Source: Cytophagaceae bacterium
GTDB taxonomy: Bacteria; Bacteroidota; Bacteroidia; Cytophagales; Cytophagaceae
Assembly: GCA_025454925.1 (NCBI GenBank)
Contig: JALONM010000005.1
Span: 1 to 64,000, forward strand
Length of the DNA: 64,000 nucleotides
Direction of reading: 5' to 3'
A program made the position numbers and the translations under genes. How positions within the stretch are numbered: the first letter of the stretch is position 1; each line of letters opens with the position of its first letter. This document shows, one piece after another, positions 36,214 to 45,660 of the stretch. The notes below the pieces were generated by a model that ran no database searches, was not told the DNA's origin, and was given only the letters and a program-made list of their open reading frames with translations.

Positions 36214-36288
36214 ATGTTTTACATTTCCAATACATGCCTAAATCTCACATGTATTTTATGTGCCGCATGTCGCATATTGGCCAAGAGT

Positions 36289-37314
36289 TTACTCGGCTGC
36301 CGTGAACTGACGCAAAAAGCGGACATCGTTTTCGGTAAACAATCTTAAATCATTAATTTGATATTTAAGCATAGACATGCGTTCGAGTCCCATGCCAAAA
36401 GCAAACCCAGAATAGACTGAAGAATCAATTTTACTATTCTCTAATACATTGGGATGCATCATGCCTGCTCCTCCGATCTCCACCCAACCGCTTTGCTTGC
36501 AGATTCTGCAGCCTTTCCCTTTACAAATAATGCAGGAAATATCAATTTCAGCACTGGGTTCTGTGAATGGAAAAAAAGAAGGACGGAAACGGATTTTGGT
36601 ATCCTTGCCGAACATTTCTTTCACGAAGTGATATAAGGTATTTTTCAAATCCGCAAAACTCACGTTTTTATCAATGTACATACCTTCTACCTGATGGAAT
36701 ACGCAATGAGCCCGGGCTGAAATGGCCTCGTTTCTAAATACCCTGCCGGGAGAAAGCGTTCGAATGGGAGGCTTGGTCGTTTCCATCACTCGTACTTGCA
36801 CCGAACTTGTATGGGTGCGCAGGGTGATGTCGGGATTTTTTTCAATAAAAAATGTATCCTGCATTTCACGAGCCGGGTGATCCGGAGGGAAATTAAGTGC
36901 AGAGAAATTATGCCAATCGTCTTCAATTTCGGGACCTTCAGAAACACTGAAACCCATGCGCTCAAAAATCTGAATGATGCGCTCACGCACCAAAGTAATA
37001 GGATGTCGGGAACCCAGTGTAAATGGCACTACCGGCAAACTAAGATCTAGCCTTGATTTCTGATCCTGTGTAGTATTTTCAAGGGAAGATTGCCAAGTAG
37101 AAAATCTCTCTTCGGCTAACTTCTTTAATTTATTCAACTCTTGACCTACTGCACGCTTCTGGTCGCCGGCAACTTGTTTGAAATCATCAAACAGCGCCGA
37201 CACTTTACCATTGCGACTTAAAAATGAAAGGCGAAAGTTTTCCAATTGCTCCTTGGTATCAACACTAAACTTTTCAACCTCTTCCTGAATTTCTTTTATT
37301 TTCTCGAGCATCAT
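36289..37314 (-). CDS. pheS: Phenylalanyl-tRNA synthetase alpha subunit
   Basis: A 341-residue class II synthetase subunit. The N-terminal coiled coil (about residues 1-90) binds tRNA; the catalytic core shows GSRHPITLVRERIIQIF, FPPDHPAREMQDTF (motif 2 area), RTHTSSVQVR, and FGMGLERMSMLKYQI (motif 3). CxxC-type residues occur in SCIICKGKGCRICKQSGW. Two adjacent ATGs (37314 and 37311) can start it. A -7 box TATCTTTG lies 5 bases before the first. pheT is not in the window, as is common in Bacteroidota. Confidence 0.97.
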   Translation of the reverse strand: MMLEKIKEIQEEVEKFSVDTKEQLENFRLSFLSRNGKVSALFDDFKQVAGDQKRAVGQELNKLKKLAEERFSTWQSSLENTTQDQKSRLDLSLPVVPFTLGSRHPITLVRERIIQIFERMGFSVSEGPEIEDDWHNFSALNFPPDHPAREMQDTFFIEKNPDITLRTHTSSVQVRVMETTKPPIRTLSPGRVFRNEAISARAHCVFHQVEGMYIDKNVSFADLKNTLYHFVKEMFGKDTKIRFRPSFFPFTEPSAEIDISCIICKGKGCRICKQSGWVEIGGAGMMHPNVLENSKIDSSVYSGFAFGMGLERMSMLKYQINDLRLFTENDVRFLRQFTAAE

Positions 37315-37319
37315 AAATG

Positions 37320-37327
37320 CAAAGATA
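37320..37327 (-). promoter_or_regulatory. Bacteroidota -7 box immediately before pheS
   Basis: TATCTTTG on the minus strand, 5 bases before the ATG at 37314. No -33 element at the expected spacing. Confidence 0.45.
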
Positions 37328-37532
37328 CGATTTCGTAGATAATTAATTAAAAAAAAAGTATCGTGCTCCCTTTGACCCGTGCACTAAACCACACGTTTGC
37401 AAAACAAATTCCCGATTGGTATTGACAATGATCGTTTAATTTAATATTCTTCCACTTTCCTTCTTTACTCAATACCTAAGAGGTACTAGTGAAGCAAAAC
37501 CTTAGCATTAATTTAACCTAACCATACTACTT

Positions 37533-39131
37533 ATGTCCTTTTTCGATTTGCATGCTCATACAGCTTTGAAAACCACGTTTCAACAAAATCGAATGAGTCC
37601 TTGGGATTACATGCATGTTAAATTAGATTTTTTATTGAGTTCCATTTTAAACTCTCAAAGCAACTTTGATCAATTACTTAAGGGAGACGTGCGTTTATGC
37701 TGCATTGCCCTGCATTCAATAGAAACCGCGATTGCAGAGAGGGGGCTGATGATGGTATTGGCAAAATTGTGCTCTTATATTGACCAGAGCAGAATTCTTC
37801 AACTACAAAACGTTAACTTTAGCAACCACGATTGGGAACCGTATTGGGAACAATTGAACAAAGAAATTGACACCATCCTTGCAAACCTGACGAAGGACAA
37901 CCAACCAGGATCCATAAGGCTTTTACGAAATTTTGAAATTGAAGCAGAAGATTCGAATGTTGTACAAATTTGCTTTAGTGTAGAGGGCATCCATAGCTTT
38001 TTTCCTGTAGATTTCAAGCAGAACTCTCATTTGGACAAAAAGACTGAAAATGAAATTATTCAAAACATCCACTCCCTTCGAAACAAGTATCCGATTCTAT
38101 ACATTACCCCTACACATATTAGCATAAGTCCGGTTTGCAATCACGCCTTTGGAGTGAAAATTTTTTCTAAAAAAAACTTTTATCCATTCGGAACCCACCA
38201 GTTGAATACTCAGCAATTGGGCATAACACCTTTTGGAAAAAAATGCCTGGAGGCAATTCTTAGTCCTGATGCAAACGGCTTACGCACCCTAATTGACGTA
38301 AAGCACATGAGTCTGCGCTCCAGAAAAGAATTGTATGAATTTCGAAGGCAATATATGAATGAACACAATATTGATTCACTCCCATTGCTTGCTTCGCATA
38401 CCGGTGTTACTGGATTGGCTTGGGATAGCCTTGAGCAACAGATTGAAAAATGCATCCAGTGCGGAAGCAGTGGCATTTTTGAGTTGCGTTACAAGCCGGT
38501 ACCAGGAAAGTTAGCCCATTCGTTTTTCCTTCCTACTTCCCTTAATTTATATGATGAAGATATTATTGAAATTGTTAATTCAGGAGGTTTGATAGGAATT
38601 ACTCTGGATCAGCGAATTTTAGGCGCCGGGGCTTCTGTCAGCGCCAAAGAGTTCATTCATGCCAACGATGTGTCATTATTCTATACAAAAGATAATTTTC
38701 TTACCACCGACAACAACTGGATGAACAATTGGTATCATGAAGAAATAAAAGAAGAAGTCTTTATCGGGGACGACGAACGTGATTACATCCCTAACCCTGC
38801 TCTGCATCTCCGACTGCTCTGCAACCACATCGTACACCTGGTCTCTTTAGGCTCTAAAACGATCAAAAAAGAATCTATTTGGGAGCATATTTGCATTGGA
38901 TCTGACTTTGATGGTTTGATCAATGCCGTCGATTGTTGTAAGGATGCCACCTGTTTTCCTCTATTGAAGGAAGGACTCATACGGGAACTTCAGTCTGCCA
39001 TGATGGAGTATAATATGCCGTTGCCGAAAATAAAAGGCATAGACTTTAGTTATGAGGGCTTGGTTGATTTGCTTATGTATCGTAATGGTTTGAATTTTTT
39101 AACGGAATATTCAAAAAGAAAGCATGTTTAA
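37533..39131 (+). CDS. M19-like (membrane dipeptidase-type) metallohydrolase
   Basis: A 532-residue cytosolic protein without signal peptide. The order of putative metal motifs fits peptidase family M19/renal dipeptidase in the amidohydrolase superfamily: DLHAH at residues 5-9, VEGIHS (bridging Glu), IDVKHMS, ASHTGV and GSDFDGL near the C-terminus. It is longer than typical M19 enzymes (350-400) because of an N-terminal helical insertion (about 20-150) and extra loops. Substrate unknown; it may be a dipeptidase. It ends at a hairpin shared with the converging acyl-CoA dehydrogenase gene. Confidence 0.7.
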   Translation: MSFFDLHAHTALKTTFQQNRMSPWDYMHVKLDFLLSSILNSQSNFDQLLKGDVRLCCIALHSIETAIAERGLMMVLAKLCSYIDQSRILQLQNVNFSNHDWEPYWEQLNKEIDTILANLTKDNQPGSIRLLRNFEIEAEDSNVVQICFSVEGIHSFFPVDFKQNSHLDKKTENEIIQNIHSLRNKYPILYITPTHISISPVCNHAFGVKIFSKKNFYPFGTHQLNTQQLGITPFGKKCLEAILSPDANGLRTLIDVKHMSLRSRKELYEFRRQYMNEHNIDSLPLLASHTGVTGLAWDSLEQQIEKCIQCGSSGIFELRYKPVPGKLAHSFFLPTSLNLYDEDIIEIVNSGGLIGITLDQRILGAGASVSAKEFIHANDVSLFYTKDNFLTTDNNWMNNWYHEEIKEEVFIGDDERDYIPNPALHLRLLCNHIVHLVSLGSKTIKKESIWEHICIGSDFDGLINAVDCCKDATCFPLLKEGLIRELQSAMMEYNMPLPKIKGIDFSYEGLVDLLMYRNGLNFLTEYSKRKHV

Positions 39132-39136
39132 CGCAC

Positions 39137-39184
39137 AAAAAAATGCCTGTCAACCTTAATAAACTCGGTGGACAGGCGTATTTT
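39137..39184. terminator. Bidirectional terminator
   Basis: GCCTGTC (39145-39151) and GACAGGC (39171-39177), with AAAAAAAT before and TATTTT after, between two converging genes. Confidence 0.75.
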
Positions 39185-39198
39185 AAGGAATCCAATCT

Positions 39199-40338
39199 CT
39201 ATTTAAACGTTTGTTTAGCGATTACGATTTTTTGAATTTCAGAAGTACCTTCCCCTATCGTGCAGAGTTTTGCATCCCTGTAAAATTTTTCAGCGGGATA
39301 ATCCTTGGTGTAACCATAGCCGCCAAACACCTGCAAGGCTTCGTTGGCTACTTTTACGCATACTTCCGAGGCATACAATTTAGCCATAGCTGATTCTTTG
39401 GTAACAGAGAGTCCTTTATTTTTGCGATCGGCGGCATTAAATATAAGCCAACGGGAGGCTTCAATTTCGGTGAGCATGTCGGCCAATTTAAAAGAAATTC
39501 CTTGAAAGGAGCTGATGGGCTTTCCGAATTGCTGCCTCTCTTGAGAGTAGGCAAGTGCGGCTTCATAAGCCCCCACGGCAATACCCAGGGAAAGTGCTGC
39601 AATGGAAATGCGCCCTCCATCAAGCACCTTCATGGATTGTACGAATCCGTCTCCTACTTCTCCCAACACCTGGCTTTTGTGTACCCGAACATTTTCTAAA
39701 ATTAATTCGGTGGTTTCAGAGGCCCTCATACCCAACTTGTTTTCTTTCCTGCCATGGGTAAAGCCTGGAATTCCTTTTTCCAGAATAAAGGCGGTAGCTC
39801 CACGATGTGCCCCAGGCTCTGAAGTGCGGGCAATCAGTACGCACACATTAGAAGATTTGCCGTGAGTAATGAAATTTTTAGCACCGTTAATTACCCAATA
39901 ATCACCCTCCTGCACCGCTACAGTGCGCATATTGCCTGCATCAGAACCTGTGTTGGGTTCTGTAAGTCCCCAGGCTCCTATCCATTCGGCCGTTGCCAGC
40001 TTGGGTAAATACTTTTGTTTTTGTTCTTCCGTTCCGAACGCCAGAATATGGCCTGTACACAAGGAATTGTGCGCTGCCATGGAAAGGCCAATAGATGGAT
40101 CTACTTTTGACAATTCCTCAATGGCGGTTACGTACTCAAAGTATCCAAATCCGGAACCTCCGTATTGCTCAGGCACCAAAACACCCATCAGTCCGAGCTC
40201 GCCCATCTTCTTAAACACCTCTACCGGAAACTCTTGTGACTCGTCCCAGGTCATTACATGCGGACGCATGTGACGATCGGCAAAATCCCGAACCATCTGG
40301 CTCACCATTTTCTGGTTCTCACTGTACGAAAAGTCCAT
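39199..40338 (-). CDS. Acyl-CoA dehydrogenase
   Basis: A 379-residue FAD enzyme for the first step of fatty-acid or branched-chain acyl-CoA beta-oxidation. Visible are [15 protein letters not shown] (FAD-binding loop), [42 protein letters not shown] and IGEGTSEIQ with the catalytic Glu in the position used by short/medium-chain enzymes. The start is the ATG of [11 protein letters not shown]; an upstream start would add 27 atypical residues. Electron-transfer flavoprotein genes are not nearby. Confidence 0.94.
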   Translation of the reverse strand: MDFSYSENQKMVSQMVRDFADRHMRPHVMTWDESQEFPVEVFKKMGELGLMGVLVPEQYGGSGFGYFEYVTAIEELSKVDPSIGLSMAAHNSLCTGHILAFGTEEQKQKYLPKLATAEWIGAWGLTEPNTGSDAGNMRTVAVQEGDYWVINGAKNFITHGKSSNVCVLIARTSEPGAHRGATAFILEKGIPGFTHGRKENKLGMRASETTELILENVRVHKSQVLGEVGDGFVQSMKVLDGGRISIAALSLGIAVGAYEAALAYSQERQQFGKPISSFQGISFKLADMLTEIEASRWLIFNAADRKNKGLSVTKESAMAKLYASEVCVKVANEALQVFGGYGYTKDYPAEKFYRDAKLCTIGEGTSEIQKIVIAKQTFK

Positions 40339-40441
40339 AAAAAAACATAAAAAAGTACTCTTTTCCACTAACGAAGCCCTATCAGGAAAGTTACGAAAGT
40401 AATTAGATTTTTGAGGCAAAAGGATTATTTTTACGGCAATA

Positions 40442-40464
40442 AAGCCTTACTTTTTTGAAGGCTT
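40442..40464 (+). other. Hairpin 30 bases before ugd
   Basis: AAGCCTT (40442-40448), 9-base loop with a T run, AAGGCTT (40458-40464). It would lie in the ugd 5' leader if transcription starts upstream; no T run follows, so it does not look like a plus-strand terminator. Confidence 0.4.
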
Positions 40465-40493
40465 CATTCACCTTTGATACACGAAAATTTCAA

Positions 40494-41804
40494 ATGAAAA
40501 TTGCTGTAGTTGGAACTGGTTATGTTGGATTGGTAACCGGAACATGTTTTGCCGAAACCGGAAATTCGGTCGTATGTATTGACATCAACGAAGAAAAGGT
40601 CCGGCAAATGCAAAATGGGATTATACCTATTTTTGAACCAGGCCTGGAAGATCTTTTCCAACGGAATATTGAAGAGGGAAGACTCACTTTCACTACCTCC
40701 CTTGCAGATGGCGTTTACGGGGCTGAAATTATTTTCTTAGCACTTCCTACGCCTTCCGGGGAAGATGGCTCGGCCGATTTAAGCTATATCATGGGAGTAG
40801 CCCGCGAGTTGGGTAAAATTTTACACCAGTATGTTGTGGTAGTTGATAAAAGTACAGTACCTGTGGGCACCAGTGAAAAAGTACGGGCTGCTATTGAAGA
40901 ACATTGCAAAGTGGAATTTGATGTGGTGTCAAATCCCGAGTTCTTGCGCGAAGGGGTTGCCGTAGATGATTTCATGAAGCCGGAACGCGTGGTAATCGGC
41001 ACCAGTAGCGAAAAAGCTAAAAAGGTGATGGAAAAGCTGTACGCTCCGTTTGTACGCCAGGGAAATCCCATTTTCGTAATGGATGAAAAATCCGCAGAAC
41101 TCACCAAATATGCCGCCAACGCATTTTTGGCAATGAAAATATCTTTTATGAATGAAGTGGCCAACCTCGCCGAAAAGTTGGGCGCCGATATCGATAAAGT
41201 ACGCCGCGGTATTGGTTCCGACTCCAGAATTGGCAATAAATTTCTTTACGCAGGAACAGGATATGGCGGAAGCTGTTTTCCTAAAGATGTAAAAGCACTT
41301 TCCAAAACATCCTTGGAATACCAGTTTGATTTTAAAATTCTTAATGCGGTAATGAAAGTAAATGCCGAGCAGAAAACGGTATTGCTCCCTAAGATCAAAC
41401 GTTATTTCGGTGACCTGAGTGGTAAAACGTTCGCCCTATGGGGGTTGGCTTTCAAACCCAATACCGACGATATTCGCGAAGCGCCTGCATTGGAAATGAT
41501 TGAAGAATTACTAAAAGCCGGTGCCAAGGTGAAGGCCTTCGATCCGGAAGCCATGAACAACGTAAAAAAGGTAGTACAAAACCGAGTAGAATTTACCAGC
41601 AAGGCTTATGATGCCCTGGCTGGTGCCGACGCACTCATTATTATGACCGAATGGAATGAATTCCGACTTCCGGATTTCGGTAAAATTTCTTCTCTTTTGA
41701 AAAACAAAGTTATTTTTGATGGCAGAAATCTGTATGACTTATCTCACATGAAAGAACTTGGATATCATTACGAATCCATTGGTCGCCCTGCAGTAACTGC
41801 ATAA
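40494..41804 (+). CDS. ugd: UDP-glucose 6-dehydrogenase
   Basis: A 436-residue NAD-dependent enzyme that makes UDP-glucuronate. N-terminal Rossmann MKIAVVGTGYVGLVTG, the substrate segment VSNPEFLREG, YAANAFLAMKISFMNEVANL, catalytic Cys261 in GGSCFPKD and the C-terminal GLAFKPNTDDIREAP domain. Normal length. The start is the ATG of MKIAVV; thirteen upstream in-frame codons are unlike the family. The next gene, 57 bases on, uses its product. Confidence 0.97.
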   Translation: MKIAVVGTGYVGLVTGTCFAETGNSVVCIDINEEKVRQMQNGIIPIFEPGLEDLFQRNIEEGRLTFTTSLADGVYGAEIIFLALPTPSGEDGSADLSYIMGVARELGKILHQYVVVVDKSTVPVGTSEKVRAAIEEHCKVEFDVVSNPEFLREGVAVDDFMKPERVVIGTSSEKAKKVMEKLYAPFVRQGNPIFVMDEKSAELTKYAANAFLAMKISFMNEVANLAEKLGADIDKVRRGIGSDSRIGNKFLYAGTGYGGSCFPKDVKALSKTSLEYQFDFKILNAVMKVNAEQKTVLLPKIKRYFGDLSGKTFALWGLAFKPNTDDIREAPALEMIEELLKAGAKVKAFDPEAMNNVKKVVQNRVEFTSKAYDALAGADALIIMTEWNEFRLPDFGKISSLLKNKVIFDGRNLYDLSHMKELGYHYESIGRPAVTA

Positions 41805-41850
41805 ATCAAAATTTAACGAAAGCTTGGGTATCACCCAATCATCCTTACTT

Positions 41851-41858
41851 TACTTTTG
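41851..41858 (+). promoter_or_regulatory. Bacteroidota -7 box directly before uxs
   Basis: TACTTTTG, a perfect TAnnTTTG, ends 3 bases before the uxs ATG. The nearest TTG upstream gives a 24-base spacer, so activity is uncertain. Confidence 0.4.
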
Positions 41859-41861
41859 TTC

Positions 41862-42836
41862 ATGACCAGAAAAAGAATTTTAATAACAGGTGGAGCCGGA
41901 TTTCTGGGTTCTAATTTGTGTGATCGCTTTATTAAAGAAGATTATCATGTAATCGCCATGGATAATCTGATCACTGGTGATCTTCGAAACATTCAGCATT
42001 TATTCAAACTGGAAAATTTTGAGTTTTATCACCACGATGTCTCTAAGTTTATCCATGTTCCAGGCAACCTGGATTATATCCTCCATTTTGCGTCACCGGC
42101 AAGTCCAATTGATTATCTTAAAATACCGATCCAAACATTGAAAGTAGGATCGCTTGGAACCCATAATTGTTTGGGATTAGCCAAAGCAAAAAATGCACGC
42201 ATATTGGTAGCTTCTACCTCTGAAATCTATGGAGATCCGGAGGTGCACCCTCAGCCTGAAGAATATTGGGGTCATGTAAATCCGATCGGACCAAGAGGTG
42301 TATACGACGAAGCCAAACGCTTCCAGGAAGCCATGACCATGGCTTACAATCGCTTTCATGGTGTGGAAACCAGAATTGTACGTATCTTCAATACCTATGG
42401 GCCACGCATGCGCCTAAACGATGGACGCGCATTGCCAGCATTTATTGGTCAAGCCTTACGGGGTGAGGATATCACCGTTTTTGGGGACGGTTCTCAAACT
42501 CGTTCCTTTTGTTTTGTTGATGATCTGGTGGAAGGAATTTACCGCTTGCTCATGAGCGATTACGATCTTCCTGTGAACATTGGAAATCCTTCCGAAATAA
42601 CCATCAAAGAATTCGCAGAAGAAATTATTCAACTTACCGGGACACAACAAAAAATCGTCTTCAAACCACTGCCGCAAGACGATCCGAAACAACGTCGTCC
42701 GGATATCAGCAAAGCCAAAGAAATCCTGAATTGGGAACCTAGGGTATCTCGTAAAGATGGATTGGCCATCACCTACGAATATTTCAAATCCTTGCCCGAG
42801 TACATTATTACACCTCGTGAATTTCAATCCAAATAA
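41862..42836 (+). CDS. uxs: UDP-glucuronate decarboxylase (UDP-xylose synthase)
   Basis: A 324-residue short-chain dehydrogenase/reductase: [11 protein letters not shown] (residues 10-20) binds [12 protein letters not shown] provides the Glu at about 121 that marks UXS, and YxxxK is Tyr148/Lys152 in [19 protein letters not shown] follows. It converts UDP-glucuronate into UDP-xylose, the natural step after Ugd. The ATG at 41862 gives the usual N-terminus. ugd and uxs probably form one unit that supplies pentose for surface glycans. Confidence 0.95.
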   Translation: MTRKRILITGGAGFLGSNLCDRFIKEDYHVIAMDNLITGDLRNIQHLFKLENFEFYHHDVSKFIHVPGNLDYILHFASPASPIDYLKIPIQTLKVGSLGTHNCLGLAKAKNARILVASTSEIYGDPEVHPQPEEYWGHVNPIGPRGVYDEAKRFQEAMTMAYNRFHGVETRIVRIFNTYGPRMRLNDGRALPAFIGQALRGEDITVFGDGSQTRSFCFVDDLVEGIYRLLMSDYDLPVNIGNPSEITIKEFAEEIIQLTGTQQKIVFKPLPQDDPKQRRPDISKAKEILNWEPRVSRKDGLAITYEYFKSLPEYIITPREFQSK

Positions 42837-42851
42837 CAATTCACAAAAAAT

Positions 42852-42892
42852 ATTAATAAGAAGGCCTGCTTTGGGCAGGCCTTCTTATTAAT
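42852..42892. terminator. Very strong bidirectional terminator between uxs and chitinase genes
   Basis: ATTAATAAGAAGGCCTGC (42852-42869) pairs over all 18 bases with 42875-42892 around a 5-base loop TTTGG. The A/T-rich outer part gives a U-rich end in both directions. Confidence 0.85.
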
Positions 42893-42946
42893 GCCGAAAG
42901 GACGCTGTTCTACCAGCAGTACTTCGGCCACGTTAGCTCCTGGCTT

Positions 42947-45082
42947 CTATTGTTTCACCACTTTAATATATTTGGTTCCAGACCCAGAGCGCCATACCAA
43001 CCAGTAAACACCACTTGAGTAAGGGCTTAAATCAACCTCTGATTCCCACCATCCTCCTTCCACTGTACGCTCTTGCATAAGGTCGTATAAAGAATTTCGA
43101 ACTTCGAACTGATGCTGACCAGGGGCTAAATCCACTCGAAGGTTCAGAATTCCATCGGTAGGATTAGGACTTGCCTGCATCAGTGATTCAAACTGTTGGG
43201 AAAGGATCTCTTCGTCTTGCAATGTCTTCGAAGAACAGGGGCCTATTCTTTTCCAAACGTCCCAGGTGCCTGAAAACAAGGCTGGACTTTGATTCTGAGT
43301 CCACCACTTCGCTTCGTAGACTACACCATTCAACGAAACTCTATTGCCTTGCCAATACACTGCGGAAGCATTCCAGGCAGACACACTGCAGCCACTATTG
43401 ACAGAAGAAACTGTTATTTGATGCGTGGCTGAGGTAGCGGTAGCACCAGCATTGTCAATAGCCCTGGCACTTACTGAATAGGTTCCTGCGGTGGTTGGAG
43501 TCCATGTAAAACTATAAGGAGCACTTACATCCTCACCAAGCTTTACTCCATTGGCCCAAAATTCCACACGTTGCACTTGCCCGTCGGCATCGCTGGCATT
43601 GGCATTGATGCTCAAGGATGATCCAACCAGGATGCTGGCACCGTTGGCAGGACCGGTCAATGATACTACTGGTGCCTGGTTCGGATTATTGTTGATGGCT
43701 GAAACCTGTAAATAATTCAGATTAAAATTCCCTTGTGCCATCACCAATCGCAACACCTTCTGCCCGGCTGGTAAATGAGCTTGAAAGGAAACAGTCGTCC
43801 AGTTTTGCCAGCCACCGGTATTAGGAACCACAAAGGTGCCGGAGACACGTTGCCCACTCAGTTCCAGGTAAAACGAATTGTTAGCGCTGGTAGATGCCAC
43901 GCGAGCTGCCAGGGTATAGGTAGCCGCAACATTCACATTTACCGTATATTCCAACCATTCCCCAGCCGCTATCCATCCTACGTTGTATCCACCTTCAGCA
44001 CAAGCTTCCACATCCACCGCATCCGTGCGGTACTGCCCGCCCTCATTGGCTGAACTCACATCGTTGAACGCCACTTGCTGTCCACCCTTATCAAAATTCT
44101 CCGCTTCAATTCTTCCGGGCAAATTAATAACACCGCTAAATGGCTCTTGCGGCAAAGGAGGAGGAGAGCCGCTTCCCAACACCGTATGAATCGCAGAAAT
44201 AAGTGAATACTGATTGGAAACATCCTGAGAAAGCTCCCACATCATGATTCCTCCATATCCATTATCTTTTACATACTGTGACTTTTGACGAATGGTTGCT
44301 AATCCATTGTATCCGACGTTTCCAAATACATCCGACTCCGGGTTCGCCCCACGCGCCAATAAACTTGCATACGATTCCCAGGAAGGCCGGCCGTATGCAG
44401 GCACGCCTAGTACCGCCTTGCTTCTGGCCAGGCCACGGGTTCCACACCAATAATTTAATCCATCAATGGCAAATGGCATGGTGGCATGCTGAAAATCATT
44501 GGCATCGTAAGCCATCAGGTTAACCCAATCAAGTTGAGTAAAAATAGAACTGCTAAATCCCGGGCCAAAATAAGCAGCATGGGGAATCGCTGCGGTCAAC
44601 AGTTTACCTCTGCTGTGCAGTGCATTCGCCAATTCATTTACGAGGCTTGCGTAATTAGATGCAGAAACACCCGCATCAGGATATTCCCAATCCAGGTCAA
44701 TACCATCTAATCCATACTGATTAACCAGGTTGATGCAGGCATTAACAAAAGCCGATCTCCCTGCTGGAGTAGAAGCCAGTCCTTCAAACACCGGATCCAG
44801 TGAAGCTCCTTGGTAACTCCAGCCTCCCACTGCGACCAATACTTTTACCCCATTGGCGCGGGCCTGATTTAAAATGGAACTTAACTTTGCAATGTTTTCC
44901 AATGGCTTTAATGTACCGTCGTAATTAGGAATTGCAAAGGAATAATTGATGTGTGTGAGCTTGCTGTATTGTATGGCGGCAGCATCTCCAGACCAGGAAG
45001 GCATATAACCTACCTTTTTGTATTGTGCCCGCAAGTGCATTGCCAGCAACAACATAGATAAAACAAGTACTATCTTTTTCAT
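42947..45082 (-). CDS. Secreted GH18 chitinase with CBM6, Ig-like, CBM5 and T9SS domains
   Basis: A 711-residue multidomain enzyme. Signal peptide 1-19. GH18 barrel about 20-300 with the catalytic DGIDLDWEYP (D126, D129, D131, proton donor E133) and GGWSYQG. Then a CBM6-type module (about 320-465, GRIEAENFD...GWIAAGEWLEYTVNV), an Ig/Big-like domain (about 470-562, APVVSLTGPANGASILVG), a chitin-binding CBM5/12 module (about 565-615, WNASAVYWQGNRVSLNG) and a type A T9SS sorting domain (about 635-711, SPNPTDGILNLRVD...SSGVYWLVW). It should hydrolyse chitin outside the cell. Monocistronic, ending at a strong hairpin. Confidence 0.95.
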   Translation of the reverse strand: MKKIVLVLSMLLLAMHLRAQYKKVGYMPSWSGDAAAIQYSKLTHINYSFAIPNYDGTLKPLENIAKLSSILNQARANGVKVLVAVGGWSYQGASLDPVFEGLASTPAGRSAFVNACINLVNQYGLDGIDLDWEYPDAGVSASNYASLVNELANALHSRGKLLTAAIPHAAYFGPGFSSSIFTQLDWVNLMAYDANDFQHATMPFAIDGLNYWCGTRGLARSKAVLGVPAYGRPSWESYASLLARGANPESDVFGNVGYNGLATIRQKSQYVKDNGYGGIMMWELSQDVSNQYSLISAIHTVLGSGSPPPLPQEPFSGVINLPGRIEAENFDKGGQQVAFNDVSSANEGGQYRTDAVDVEACAEGGYNVGWIAAGEWLEYTVNVNVAATYTLAARVASTSANNSFYLELSGQRVSGTFVVPNTGGWQNWTTVSFQAHLPAGQKVLRLVMAQGNFNLNYLQVSAINNNPNQAPVVSLTGPANGASILVGSSLSINANASDADGQVQRVEFWANGVKLGEDVSAPYSFTWTPTTAGTYSVSARAIDNAGATATSATHQITVSSVNSGCSVSAWNASAVYWQGNRVSLNGVVYEAKWWTQNQSPALFSGTWDVWKRIGPCSSKTLQDEEILSQQFESLMQASPNPTDGILNLRVDLAPGQHQFEVRNSLYDLMQERTVEGGWWESEVDLSPYSSGVYWLVWRSGSGTKYIKVVKQ

Positions 45083-45418
45083 GGGCTAATAATTTGATGC
45101 AGAAGAAGAATAGTATGTCTTAATCAATAACAAATAAGAATATTGTACTTTTAAGCAGTTATAGAAAGTTCCTAAAGTATAGCTTTGAATAAAATATTGC
45201 GCAATAATACAAATGAATCTCCCTTCTGCTGGCTTTTCAAGAGGAATTTCAAAATGAGTATGGCGGATGTTTTTTATTGCCATCAAATCATATCCTTTCA
45301 GAAACATTATTTAACTCATCATGCATTCATTACACCCTGCTCCTAAGCTTGCTAAGGCTTGGCAGTGGAGCTACTTATTCATGGCATACCTTTCTATGAA
45401 GTAATACAAATAGATTTT

Positions 45419-45505
45419 GGGCGTGCCCCCTATGGCGCTAAAGGCGCCATAGGGGTCGGGCTATCCGTTCCGGCGCCTGCGGCGCCCCACTTCTATCCCT
45501 CACGC
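45419..45505 (+). repeat. Dispersed palindromic element, copy A
   Basis: An 87-base element: GGGCGTG, hairpin 1 (CCCCTATGGCGC 45427-45438 / GCGCCATAGGGG 45444-45455, 12 bp perfect), CGGGCTAT, hairpin 2 (GGCGCC-TGC-GGCGCC 45472-45486) and CTATCCCTCACGC (45493-45505). It is much more GC-rich than its surroundings. Copy B lies at 58664-58751; unpaired blocks are conserved while the stem sequence differs with compensating changes. Confidence 0.8.
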
Positions 45506-45555
45506 AAATACTAGCCCGGCAGAACAGATGGAATTTCTCTTCAGAAATTCTTCTA

Positions 45556-45586
45556 TTGAGAAAAGCCGGTTTAATTGCTACTTTTG
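45556..45586 (+). promoter_or_regulatory. Promoter of hisS
   Basis: TTG (45556-45558), 20-base spacer, TACTTTTG (45579-45586). The ATG is 74 bases downstream of the -7 box. The spacer contains AAAAGCCGGTT, also found next to a hairpin at 16781-16792. Confidence 0.75.
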
Positions 45587-45660
45587 AATTCCTGATTCAG
45601 GAATCCTGGTTATACCCTAATAAGGTTGCACCAGGATCTACTAAATATTCATTATACATC

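Larger units (their letters stand above)
45083..45660. other. Gene-free region between chitinase and hisS
   Basis: 578 bases without a credible gene. It contains one intact palindromic element (45419-45505), the hairpin GAATTTCT-CTTC-AGAAATTC (45531-45550), which competes with TTTCTC...GAGAAA (45534-45563), and the hisS promoter (45556-45586). Confidence 0.6.
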
